A stretch of 64,000 nt of DNA. Source: Planctomycetota bacterium. GTDB taxonomy: Bacteria > Planctomycetota > JAJSAM01 > JAJVHW01. Below, piece after piece: positions 17,428 through 25,496 of this stretch. The first letter of the stretch is position 1. The number at the start of each line of letters is the position of its first letter. The stretch spans positions 310,001 through 374,000 of the forward strand of contig JAJRPF010000048.1 in the NCBI GenBank assembly GCA_024280885.1, in the 5' to 3' direction. The translations under genes and the position numbers were made by a program. The notes below the pieces were generated by a model that was not told the origin of the DNA, searched no databases, and worked only from the letters and a program-made list of their open reading frames with translations.

Positions 17428-17731
17428 GGCGCAGATCGTAGCAGCGGCACGCCGCGGCGGCGCGGTCTGTTGGCTCCGTATCGTCGATGGATGGTGCCCG
17501 GTGACGGGCGGTCCCGGCCGGTTCGGCTGCGGCGCCCTCGGTCCGCCAGACACCGGGCACCGCGCGGCGTCTTCGTCGAACTCGCGACAACGCCCCGCCG
17601 TCCCCGGTCGGCGGCGGGACGACGAGCTCTCTTGTTCGAGCCGGTCGGCCCGCCCGTGACCGAGCACGATTCGAGGTCCGAGTTCGACACCACGTTCCCC
17701 ATGCGGCCGCGCTCTCGGTACACTCCTGCTC
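17428..17731. other. Divergent intergenic region between FabG-like and kinase genes
   Basis: A 304-base gap between two divergently transcribed genes. It must contain promoters for both, but only one weak signal is visible: TACACT at 17719-17724, seven bases before the kinase ATG, with no ribosome-binding sequence between them. No repeat, RNA gene or open frame with protein-like character was recognised. Confidence 0.4.
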
Positions 17732-20700
17732 ATGCAAGGGGAACGCCTCGGCCCGTACCTGATCGACCGCGAGCTCGGCTCGGGCGGGATGGGGAAGGTG
17801 TATGCGGCCGTTGTCGCGGGGCGGGTGCGTGGGTTGACCACCGGTGATCATGTCGCGCTGAAGATCGTGCATCCGCATCTCCTGGAGACCGAGGGCTTCT
17901 TCAAGCGCTTCATGCGCGAGGCGCAACTCGGGCGGACCATCACGCATGAAAACGTCGTGCGGACGCTCGACTGCGACGCGATTTCGTCGGGTGGTGTGCA
18001 ACACAACTTTCTCGTGATGGAGTACGTCGAGGGGCAGACGCTGGCGGCGCTGCAGGTGGAACTCGGCCGTGTCCCCGAGGAGCTCTGCCGGCATGTAGCG
18101 CGCGAGATCTGCCGCGGACTCTCGGCGATCCACGACGCGGGGGTGGTCCACCGCGATCTCAAACCCGAGAACGTGCTCATCACGAAGGGCCACGTCGTCA
18201 AGGTGATGGACTTGGGCGTCGCGCGCTTGGCCGACGAGCAACTGCGACTCTCGCAGTCCGGCGCTTTCGTCGGGTCGGTGGAGTATGCAGCACCCGAGCA
18301 ATTCGACGGCGGCGACGTGGATGGGCGTACCGATCTGCACGCTCTCGGACTCGTTCTCTATGAGCTCTCGTGCGGCCAGCACCCCTACCGCGCCGATAAC
18401 TTCGCCGTCGTGATGAAGCGTGTACGGGAAGACGCGCCGCGCCGCCTCGGCGACGTCAACCCGCAGCTCTCGGCGTTCTTCGAGGATGTCGTCCACACCC
18501 TCCTTGCCAAGAGCGCCGCCGACCGCTTCGCATCCGCCGACGAACTCCTCTCCATCCTCGAAGACGGCGAGGATTCGGACTGGTGGCACGCGCGCGCAAG
18601 AGAGATCCAGGCGACCACCAGGCGCCCGATCCGCCGCATCCGCATCCCGCGCGAGACGGCGGTCTACGGCCGCGAGAACGAGATCGCGAAGTTGCGTGAT
18701 CTCTACGAACGAGCGATGGCGGGCGACGGCCAGGTCGTGCTGATCGAGGGTGAGGCGGGGATCGGGAAGTCACGCCTGGTCGATGAGCTGATCTGTCGTC
18801 TGCAGGCGGAAGGGGAAGACCTCAACTTCCTCTTCGGGAGCTACCCGCCGGGCGGCGCTGCCACAGCGGCCGGTGGTTTCTCGTCCGCGTACCGCGAGCA
18901 CTTCGGCGACATCGGGTGTGGGGACTACCTCTCACAGACGCCGCTCTTGGTGCCGGCGTTCGATGCGCTCCTCCGCGGCGAGCCGTCTCCGACCGGTATC
19001 GTGGAACTGACGCAGGACTCGCTGGGCACGTGCTTCGTACACGCAACCCGCAACCTGGCGGCGGAGCGCGTGACCGTTGTCCTGATCGACGATCTGCATT
19101 TCGCGCCGGAGGATGCGCGGAGGCTCTTCACGGCGCTGATGCAGGCGGTGCCGGGGCACCGCGTCTTGCTCGTCGGCACGATGCGTCCCGGTGTGTCGGA
19201 GGAGTGGGTGGCGAATACCTCGCGGCTCGATCAGACGTCGCGTCTGGACGTGCCGCGACTCGGCCCGAAGGACCTCGTCGCGCTGCTCGGCGATTCGCTT
19301 GGCTCCAAGCAACTGGCGGAGGATCTGAGCGGCAAGATCGCAGTCAAATCCGACGGCAACCCCTTCTTCGCCTTCGAGATCATCCGCGGTCTGCGGGAGG
19401 GGCAGTTCATCACGCAGAAGGCGGATGGGACGTGGGTCTCGACGCAGATCATCAACGAGATCAAGATCCCGTCTTCGATCCTCGATCTGGTGAATGCAAG
19501 GGTCTCTACACTGACGCCGGAAGAGCGCGATATTCTGGACCTCGCGTCGTGTTGGGGGTTTGAGTTCGATCCGGACTTGGTTGCCGCTGTGCTCGATGTC
19601 CGCCGCATTCCATTACTCAAGCGACTGGCACAGCTCGAGCGCGCACACCGACTCGTCCGCGCGTCGGGACGCGCCTTTGTCTTCGATCACCATCAAGTCC
19701 AGGAGGCGCTCTACTCGTCGTTGCCCGAGATGCTGCGCGAGGAATTCCACGCCGCCCTTGCCGAAGCGCTGGAGACGCGCATGAAGGCGTCGGAGAAGGA
19801 CCCGGATACGCTGGACGGCACACTCTGTGTGGATCTCTGCGAGCACTATCTGAAGGGCGCGCGAGGTGAAGCGGCGTTGCGCTACCTCAGAGCCGCGCAG
19901 GAGCATCTGACGAGGGGCTACCTGCACGGGCAGGTCATCGCTCTGACCGAGCGCGCCCTCGCGATCCCTGATCTTCTCGCAGGTACCGAGCGCGCGAAGG
20001 CGCTCTTGCGCCTGGCTGCGTCGCTCAACCCGCTGGGCTGGCGGCGGCGTCAGGAAGAGGCGGCGCGCGAAGCGGAGCGCCTAGCGGAAGAGACGGGCGA
20101 TGAGGACGTGCGCGGTCAAGCGGCAAAGGCGCTCGGCACGCTCTTCTTCTCCACCTCGCGGCAGCAGGAGGCAGAGGTGGCATTCCGCAGAGCGTTGGAA
20201 CTCGCTCGCGGTCGGGGCGACAGCGAGGCCGAGGTCGCTGCCACGGCGAACCTGGGCAGCGTCTTCCGCTTCCTCGGTCGCATCCCTGAGGCGCAGGAAC
20301 ATTGCGAGCGGAGTCTCGCGCTTAGCCGGGAGATCGGCTTCCGGCAGGGCGAGGCCAGCGCTACGGGGAATCTGGGCACCGTGTTCCACTCCCTCGGCCG
20401 TTTCACCGACGCGCAGGAGCGCTACGAGCGACACCTCGCGCTCAGCCGTGAGATCGGTGACCGGCAGGGCGAGGCCATCGCCACGGGGAACCTGGGCCTC
20501 GTCTCTAGAGCCCTCGGCCGCCTGCCCGAGGCGCAGGAGCACCACGAGCGGAGTCTCGCACTCAGCCGCGAGATCGGTGACCGGCAGGTCGAGGCCAGCG
20601 CGATGGGGAACCTGGGCAACGTCTTCCAGTCCCTCGGCCGCCTCCTCGAAGCGCAGGAGCAGTTGGAGCGGTATCTCGCGCTGAGTCGCGAGATCGGTCA

Positions 20701-21295
20701 CCGGGAGGGGGAGGCGTACGCGCAGCACAACCTGGGGCATGCGCAGCGAGAAGCGGGAGGGAGAGCCAAGAGCGAGGAGCGCTTTGTGGCTTGCCTCTCC
20801 GTGTGCGCGGAGAACGGCCTCCGGCACCTCGAAGCGGGGACGCAACTCGCGCTGGGATCCTCGCGCGCCGCGGCGGGAGACGAGGAGGGTGGACGGGAGT
20901 TGCTCGTCGCGGCGCGGGACCTGGCGGCGGACGTGGGCATCCCCGGCTACGAGACGCTGGCGCGCTGCGAACTGGCCCTCTTGCCGGGTGGGGACGCGCA
21001 GGCTGCACTGGCGGCCTTCACCGAGCACGAAGATCGGCTTGACGCCGAGGTGCGTCGCGAGGCGTGTCTTCTGCTCTGGCGCGCGACGGATGATCGCGTG
21101 CACCTCGACTACGCCAAGCGCCTCCTCGACGAGTCGCTCGCAACGGTGCCGCAAGAGCACCACGAGTCAATGCTCACGAACCTCCGCGTCAACCGCGAGA
21201 TCATGGCTGCGTGGACCGGCGACTCGGTCGCGTCCGAGGTGGACGAATCCGACGACGAACCCCACGGAGCCGAGTCCATCACGCGCGCCAGCTGA
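17732..21295 (+). CDS. Ser/Thr protein kinase with ATPase (AAA/NB-ARC-like) and TPR domains
   Basis: A 1187-residue cytosolic signalling protein. Residues about 8-270 are a Hanks-type kinase: glycine loop GSGGMGKVY, Lys in VALKIV, HRDLKPEN, and D-L-G in place of DFG. Residues about 313-560 are a P-loop ATPase with Walker A EGEAGIGKSRL and Walker B VVLIDDLH. From about 790 to 1000 there are TPR repeats, several nearly identical. The layout matches kinase-ATPase-TPR regulators common in Myxococcota and Planctomycetota. Its place between the two halves of the polyene cluster suggests that it may regulate it. No ribosome-binding site precedes the ATG, so the message may be leaderless. Confidence 0.85.
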   Translation: MQGERLGPYLIDRELGSGGMGKVYAAVVAGRVRGLTTGDHVALKIVHPHLLETEGFFKRFMREAQLGRTITHENVVRTLDCDAISSGGVQHNFLVMEYVEGQTLAALQVELGRVPEELCRHVAREICRGLSAIHDAGVVHRDLKPENVLITKGHVVKVMDLGVARLADEQLRLSQSGAFVGSVEYAAPEQFDGGDVDGRTDLHALGLVLYELSCGQHPYRADNFAVVMKRVREDAPRRLGDVNPQLSAFFEDVVHTLLAKSAADRFASADELLSILEDGEDSDWWHARAREIQATTRRPIRRIRIPRETAVYGRENEIAKLRDLYERAMAGDGQVVLIEGEAGIGKSRLVDELICRLQAEGEDLNFLFGSYPPGGAATAAGGFSSAYREHFGDIGCGDYLSQTPLLVPAFDALLRGEPSPTGIVELTQDSLGTCFVHATRNLAAERVTVVLIDDLHFAPEDARRLFTALMQAVPGHRVLLVGTMRPGVSEEWVANTSRLDQTSRLDVPRLGPKDLVALLGDSLGSKQLAEDLSGKIAVKSDGNPFFAFEIIRGLREGQFITQKADGTWVSTQIINEIKIPSSILDLVNARVSTLTPEERDILDLASCWGFEFDPDLVAAVLDVRRIPLLKRLAQLERAHRLVRASGRAFVFDHHQVQEALYSSLPEMLREEFHAALAEALETRMKASEKDPDTLDGTLCVDLCEHYLKGARGEAALRYLRAAQEHLTRGYLHGQVIALTERALAIPDLLAGTERAKALLRLAASLNPLGWRRRQEEAAREAERLAEETGDEDVRGQAAKALGTLFFSTSRQQEAEVAFRRALELARGRGDSEAEVAATANLGSVFRFLGRIPEAQEHCERSLALSREIGFRQGEASATGNLGTVFHSLGRFTDAQERYERHLALSREIGDRQGEAIATGNLGLVSRALGRLPEAQEHHERSLALSREIGDRQVEASAMGNLGNVFQSLGRLLEAQEQLERYLALSREIGHREGEAYAQHNLGHAQREAGGRAKSEERFVACLSVCAENGLRHLEAGTQLALGSSRAAAGDEEGGRELLVAARDLAADVGIPGYETLARCELALLPGGDAQAALAAFTEHEDRLDAEVRREACLLLWRATDDRVHLDYAKRLLDESLATVPQEHHESMLTNLRVNREIMAAWTGDSVASEVDESDDEPHGAESITRAS
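20221..20750 (+). repeat. Tandem 120-bp coding repeats (40-residue TPR units)
   Basis: Within the kinase-ATPase-TPR gene a unit of exactly 120 bases is repeated at least four times, starting at 20221, 20341, 20461 and 20581, with a partial fifth copy. Each unit encodes a 40-residue TPR with the pattern NLG-x2-F-x2-LGR-x-x-EAQE-x4-LALSREIG. Copies two to four are highly similar in DNA, pointing to recent unit duplication and possible copy-number change. Confidence 0.85.
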
Positions 21296-21310
21296 ACAGC
21301 GATACGTACC

Positions 21311-21793
21311 TCAGAGGAGGGTCGTCGGGACGAGTCCGAGATCGCCGGACGCGATCGTCGTGATGTCGTCGGCAATTCGCTCGACGACGCAGCCGACGAG
21401 CGAGGCTCCGGCGATATCGAAACGGCGCGTTACGGTCGTGCGGAGGAGGTCGCCGACGCGCACTTCCTCGTGAACGACGAAGTTGCGGATGGAGCCAAGC
21501 GCCCCGGGTGGGATCGGCTCGCCCGCACGCACGGCGAGGACTCCGATCCCGGCGGCGGCGGTCTGCGCGGCGATCTCGATCAGGGAACTCTCGGCGAGCT
21601 TGCCGTCCTCGACCCACGGGCACTCGTGCGGCACGCGCCACTCTGTCACCGTTTCGGCCTCGGTCACGTGTACGATTCGATCCATGAAGACGATCGGCGG
21701 AGCGTGGCGCAGAACGACATGTGGCGGGGGCAGCGACGTGGCGCTACTTGCGCGGTCGGGCGGCGGTGTGAGCGGGCTCATGGGAGCGTGCAT
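21311..21793 (-). CDS. Hotdog-fold 3-hydroxyacyl-ACP dehydratase-like protein
   Basis: A 160-residue protein with a hotdog-type sequence: PPIVFMDRIVHV near the start, E-S-S-L-I-E-I-A-A-Q-T-A-A-A as the central helix and IRNFVVHEEVRVGD as a strand pair. This is the pattern of the dehydratase-like proteins in aryl polyene clusters, where two hotdog proteins act as a heterodimer. The usual His of FabA/FabZ is not obvious, so it may be the non-catalytic partner of the protein at 21878-22291, which is divergent from it. It converges on the kinase gene with 15 bases between stops. Confidence 0.65.
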   Translation of the reverse strand: MHAPMSPLTPPPDRASSATSLPPPHVVLRHAPPIVFMDRIVHVTEAETVTEWRVPHECPWVEDGKLAESSLIEIAAQTAAAGIGVLAVRAGEPIPPGALGSIRNFVVHEEVRVGDLLRTTVTRRFDIAGASLVGCVVERIADDITTIASGDLGLVPTTLL

Positions 21794-21877
21794 TGTGCCG
21801 GGGCGTCAGATCTGGATGGCAATGCTCTCGCGCGGCGCCCTGCAATGCCTCGTCTCTCGTGCGAGCGGAGCGCCCAC

Positions 21878-22291
21878 ATGAAGGCGCGCGAGGGCCTCGA
21901 GCTGACTCCCGAGGGCCGCGACGGCGCCGCGTGGCTCTTCAGCATCCACGTCCGACCCGACCATCCGGCGTTTCCCGGGCACTTCCCAGGTCGCCCTGTA
22001 CTGCCCGGGATGGAGATCGTCGGTGTGGTCGTGCGGGCGGCTTCAGAGGTGTGCGGGACGAGCCTGTGCCTGCGCCGTGTCGAGCGTGCGCGCTTCATCC
22101 GGCCGATCGCGCCCGAGGCCGAACTGGAACTTTCGATCACCGTCAGCGCGCGTGATCCGGCCGCGGGCGGGGCGAGCCAGGTCGGGACGGCCCCAGTCGA
22201 GAGCGCGTCAGTCGGCGTCGCTGCCCGACTGCGTGATGACCTCGGGCTCGTGGCGCGACTGGTCCTCGACCTCCGTGGCGGCGACAGCTGA
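21878..22291 (+). CDS. Hotdog-fold 3-hydroxyacyl-ACP dehydratase (FabZ-like)
   Basis: A 137-residue protein with HPAFPGHFPGRPVLPG, the strongly conserved FabZ/FabA-type active-site loop including the catalytic His, followed by the expected central helix and F-I-R-P-I-A-P strand. It dehydrates 3-hydroxyacyl-ACP to the enoyl form; repeated use without enoyl reduction yields a conjugated polyene. The C-terminal 28 codons overlap, tail to tail, the 3' end of the acyl carrier protein gene on the other strand. Confidence 0.8.
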   Translation: MKAREGLELTPEGRDGAAWLFSIHVRPDHPAFPGHFPGRPVLPGMEIVGVVVRAASEVCGTSLCLRRVERARFIRPIAPEAELELSITVSARDPAAGGASQVGTAPVESASVGVAARLRDDLGLVARLVLDLRGGDS

Positions 22292-22543
22292 CGTGCTGTC
22301 GTCTGCGAGATAGCGGCGCAGGAGATCCACCACGTCACCGACGGTCTTCAGCGTCGTCAACTCGTCGGACTCGATCCGCCGCCCGGCGAAGCGCTCGAGT
22401 TCCACCACGAGGTCCACATGATCGAGGCTGTCCAGCTTCAGATCCTCGCGCGTGTTGGCGCTGAGTGAGATCGCTTCGGGGGGGACCTCGAACTCGTCGA
22501 TCAGCAACGTCCGGATGCGTTCGTAGACTTCGTCGTTTTCCAT
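22208..22543 (-). CDS. Acyl carrier protein (second in cluster)
   Basis: A 111-residue acyl carrier protein: helix I with VYERIRTLLIDEF, then LKLDSLDHVDLVVELE containing the phosphopantetheine Ser39, then a typical helix III-IV end. It carries about 25 extra residues at the C-terminus (Ser/Glu/Asp rich). That tail is exactly the part that overlaps the opposite-strand dehydratase gene, so it may exist because of the overlap rather than for the fold. The start is the ATG of MENDEVY; longer in-frame options upstream look non-coding. Confidence 0.85.
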   Translation of the reverse strand: MENDEVYERIRTLLIDEFEVPPEAISLSANTREDLKLDSLDHVDLVVELERFAGRRIESDELTTLKTVGDVVDLLRRYLADDSTSAVAATEVEDQSRHEPEVITQSGSDAD

Positions 22544-22647
22544 CGGATCGCTGCGTTGCTCCAGGTCTTCTGAGCCTCGTGCCGATCCGGCGCGTGGCGC
22601 CCGGGCCATAGGGGATCGGCGCATGGGGATGCGCGTGGATCCGGAAG

Positions 22648-24165
22648 CTAGCACGGGTCAGAGAGGTCGCGAAGCTCCGCGTACACCCGTGCGAGGTCGT
22701 CGTAGTCCGGGAACGCAGCGAGCGTCGATGAGACGATGGCACCGAGCACGCCGGGGAGTCCGACGCTCTGCCCGGAGAGGCTGAGTCCTTGGATCCCGAA
22801 CCCGAGCAGCAACGAGGCCCCGCGCGACTGCTCGGTCGAATTCTCGACCCCATACGTCGATCCGTCCGGTGACCGGACGAAGTGCCGGAGTGAGAACGGC
22901 GTGCTCACGTCCGCGAGCTCGGTTCGGCCCTTCCAGAGCGGCACCACGTCCTCGACCTCGCGCAAGATGCGCTGCCCGACCGCCGCCTTGCGCCTCCTCC
23001 AGGCCGCGCGATCCGACGTATCACCCAGATCCTCGACCCGCACCGGGCAGTAGACCTGGAATACGGCGTCGCCTGCGGCCCCCTCGGTCTCCGGCGCCGC
23101 GAGGATCGTCAAGATTGGCGTGGGGAGGTCGTGCTCGAACCAGTCAGGGACCGGCTCCCAGGCGTGCGCCGCACGCGCGAAGCGGATCCAATTGCGGCGC
23201 GTCACGGGAGTCGCGAGGCCACGCACCACGCCGTGGACAAGGACGCCACTCGGAGCGTTCGTGAGCGACCTGACACGACGGACGACACGCCGCCGCACGT
23301 TCTCCTCGCCGAGCAGGTCCAGCACAATCCCAGGATGCGCTGTGGCGATCACGCGGCTCGTGCGAAACGCCGCCCCGCGGCTCGTCTCGACACCGCGGAT
23401 GACGCCGCCCTCCGAGTCGATGCGCGTCACGTCATGCCGCAGGAGGAGCTCGCCGCCAAGCTCCGTCAGGCGTGAGACGAGCGCCGCTGCGAGTGCGTCG
23501 CCGCCACCCCGGATACCGTGCGTGGAGTGAAAGAACGAACCTGCGACGAGCGCGTGGGCGCTGAGCGCCGCACGATCCGCGGGGACACCGTAGAGCAGGC
23601 AATGCGCCGAGAGCAGCGCACGCAGATCGTCCGGGGCCGCCGGGATCAGCCGCGTGATCTCGTCCGACAGACTGCCACCCAACGCAGGAGGTCGGCGGTC
23701 CCGCGGCAATGTCTCCGCGCTCAACGAGAACAGTACGTGCTCCTCGGCGATCTCCGCGAGGCGCTCGAAGAAGCGGACGATCCCAGGCGCGCACTGAGGA
23801 AAGTCCGCCGTGAGCTTGCGCGCGATCCGGTGCGCGCCGACGGGAAACGTGAACCGACGACCGGGGAGGATCACCTCGTCGAAGCCGTCCGGATCGAAGG
23901 GCTCCAGCTGGATTCGATCGAGTATCCCCAGGCGCCTCAGATAGGGGCGCAGCGGCCCCCCGGGTCCTGCGCCGCCCACGTAATGCATGCCGGTGTCGAA
24001 GCGAATCCCACGACGTGAGAACTGCTGCAGCAACCCGCCCGCGATGCGGTGCTGCTCGAGGACGATGACATCGAGCCCAGACTCCGCGAGCAGGCAGCCC
24101 GCGGAGAGCCCGGAGACTCCCGCTCCGATGATGATGACGTCGGCGGTACGTTCATCAGCGGCCAT
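22648..24165 (-). CDS. FAD-dependent CrtI/retinol-saturase-like oxidoreductase
   Basis: A 505-residue flavoprotein with a dinucleotide-binding IIIGAGVSGLSAGCLLA at the N-terminus, the second conserved block FDTGMHYVGG, and a C-terminal SLLLGFGIQGLSLSGQSVGLPG typical of the phytoene desaturase/saturase superfamily. Such enzymes oxidise, reduce or isomerise polyene double bonds, which suits a polyene cluster. Three bases separate it from the halogenase-like gene upstream, so the two flavoproteins are probably co-transcribed with the acyl carrier protein gene downstream. It ends with TAG. The exact reaction cannot be told from sequence. Confidence 0.8.
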   Translation of the reverse strand: MAADERTADVIIIGAGVSGLSAGCLLAESGLDVIVLEQHRIAGGLLQQFSRRGIRFDTGMHYVGGAGPGGPLRPYLRRLGILDRIQLEPFDPDGFDEVILPGRRFTFPVGAHRIARKLTADFPQCAPGIVRFFERLAEIAEEHVLFSLSAETLPRDRRPPALGGSLSDEITRLIPAAPDDLRALLSAHCLLYGVPADRAALSAHALVAGSFFHSTHGIRGGGDALAAALVSRLTELGGELLLRHDVTRIDSEGGVIRGVETSRGAAFRTSRVIATAHPGIVLDLLGEENVRRRVVRRVRSLTNAPSGVLVHGVVRGLATPVTRRNWIRFARAAHAWEPVPDWFEHDLPTPILTILAAPETEGAAGDAVFQVYCPVRVEDLGDTSDRAAWRRRKAAVGQRILREVEDVVPLWKGRTELADVSTPFSLRHFVRSPDGSTYGVENSTEQSRGASLLLGFGIQGLSLSGQSVGLPGVLGAIVSSTLAAFPDYDDLARVYAELRDLSDPC

Positions 24166-24168
24166 GCA

Positions 24169-25437
24169 TCACGTTCCCTCGGATGAGATCAGGGACCCGA
24201 TCCTGCGCAGCCACGCGTCCCCGCCGCGGATGGCGGGGTTGTCCGCGCACCAGAACTCGCCTGCGAGTACGGATGTGATGTGCGCCTTGACCTGTTTGTG
24301 CGGCTGCGGATGAAAGAAGAGCCGCTTGAGCGTTCCGTCGTACCAGGTCGCGACGAAGGGCTCGACTGCATCGAATGCCGCGGCGAGGAAGCGCTCGTAG
24401 GCGTCAAACTCGACGGTCTCGCACTCCGGTTCCGCAAGGCTGCGATCGATGGCTGTCGCCAGACGCTCTGCTCCGGCCAGGGCGACACACACTCCCGACG
24501 AGAACACCGGGTCCAGGAACCCGGCGGCGTCGCCCACGCGTGCGACGCCGCCAGCGTAGAGGCGGTCGGCGCGGCTCGTCGGGACTCGGGCACCGCGGGC
24601 CGGCAGCAGTGTGGTCGCGTCGCGCAGCAGTCCCTGCGCCGCGGGCAGGCGTTCCGCCAGAGCGTCGAAGCGTGCGGCAGCGTCGCCCGCGGGGAGGTTG
24701 CGTAGCGTGACTTCGTCAGCAACCAGGCCGACCGAGTAGCAGCGGTTGCGAAGTGGGATGAACCACGCCCACACATCGTCGCGCTCGATGATGACGATGT
24801 CGCCCGGCTGCGCTTCTGTGAAGGCTTCGTGCGGTTCTGTGGCGAGTTCCAGATGGGCGAAGAGCGCCACGCGCGGTGACGCACCGGGCGCCACAGACCA
24901 GGTGCGGCGCGAGTCCAGGGCGGGCTCCAAGCCCGCGGCATCCACGACGAAGCGCGTACGCAGCGTGCGGTCCGCGACCGCGACCGCGGCTCGTCCGCGC
25001 GCGTCGCGAGGCGTGATGCCGCGCACGGTCTGGCCGAATTCGACGCGCGCTCCGTGCTCCGCGGCCCATGCTGCGAGCGTCTCGTCGAACGTGGCCCGAT
25101 CGACCTGGAAGGCGTGGTCGAAGCGCGAACTCGGGTCGGAATCGCCGAAGTCGAAGCGGGCCGAGCGAGCGGCGTCGTGCGTCACGAAGACCGCCCCGTG
25201 TTTCTTCGCGTAACCGGACTCCCGCACGCGCGCGAGGACTCCCGCTCGTTCGAGAACCTCGAGGGACTGAGGGAGGAGGGACTCGCCGATCCGGAACCGC
25301 GGAAACGTGTGCTCTTCGAGGAGTAGAACGCTCCTCCCGGCGCGGGCGAGCAGCCCCGCGGCGAGTGCTCCGGCCGGACCCGCCCCGATCACGATGGCGT
25401 CCAGGTCGTCGTGCAGATCGTGGTCAGCGTCGCTCAC
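24169..25437 (-). CDS. FAD-dependent halogenase-like oxidoreductase
   Basis: A 422-residue flavoprotein: FAD-binding IVIGAGPAGALAA, then FPRFRIGESLLPQS, then GYAKKHGAVF, which lines up with the Lys-containing block of flavin-dependent halogenases, and VWAWFIPL, which fits the halogenase signature WxWxIP. Related families (geranylgeranyl-reductase-like enzymes) share the fold, so halogenation is a supported guess, not a proof. Xanthomonadins are halogenated aryl polyenes, making a halogenase in such a cluster reasonable. The start is a GTG; another GTG two codons upstream is equally possible. Confidence 0.7.
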   Translation of the reverse strand: MSDADHDLHDDLDAIVIGAGPAGALAAGLLARAGRSVLLLEEHTFPRFRIGESLLPQSLEVLERAGVLARVRESGYAKKHGAVFVTHDAARSARFDFGDSDPSSRFDHAFQVDRATFDETLAAWAAEHGARVEFGQTVRGITPRDARGRAAVAVADRTLRTRFVVDAAGLEPALDSRRTWSVAPGASPRVALFAHLELATEPHEAFTEAQPGDIVIIERDDVWAWFIPLRNRCYSVGLVADEVTLRNLPAGDAAARFDALAERLPAAQGLLRDATTLLPARGARVPTSRADRLYAGGVARVGDAAGFLDPVFSSGVCVALAGAERLATAIDRSLAEPECETVEFDAYERFLAAAFDAVEPFVATWYDGTLKRLFFHPQPHKQVKAHITSVLAGEFWCADNPAIRGGDAWLRRIGSLISSEGT

Positions 25438-25496
25438 GTGCACATTCTGTGGCGTGCGGGTCGTTGGTCGGTGGAAGTTCGCTGACGGTCGCTCTG

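Noticed and set aside
20221..20750. CRISPR-like array because of regular repeat spacing
   Set aside because: The 120-base units are contiguous, in frame and encode TPRs; there are no spacers or cas genes.
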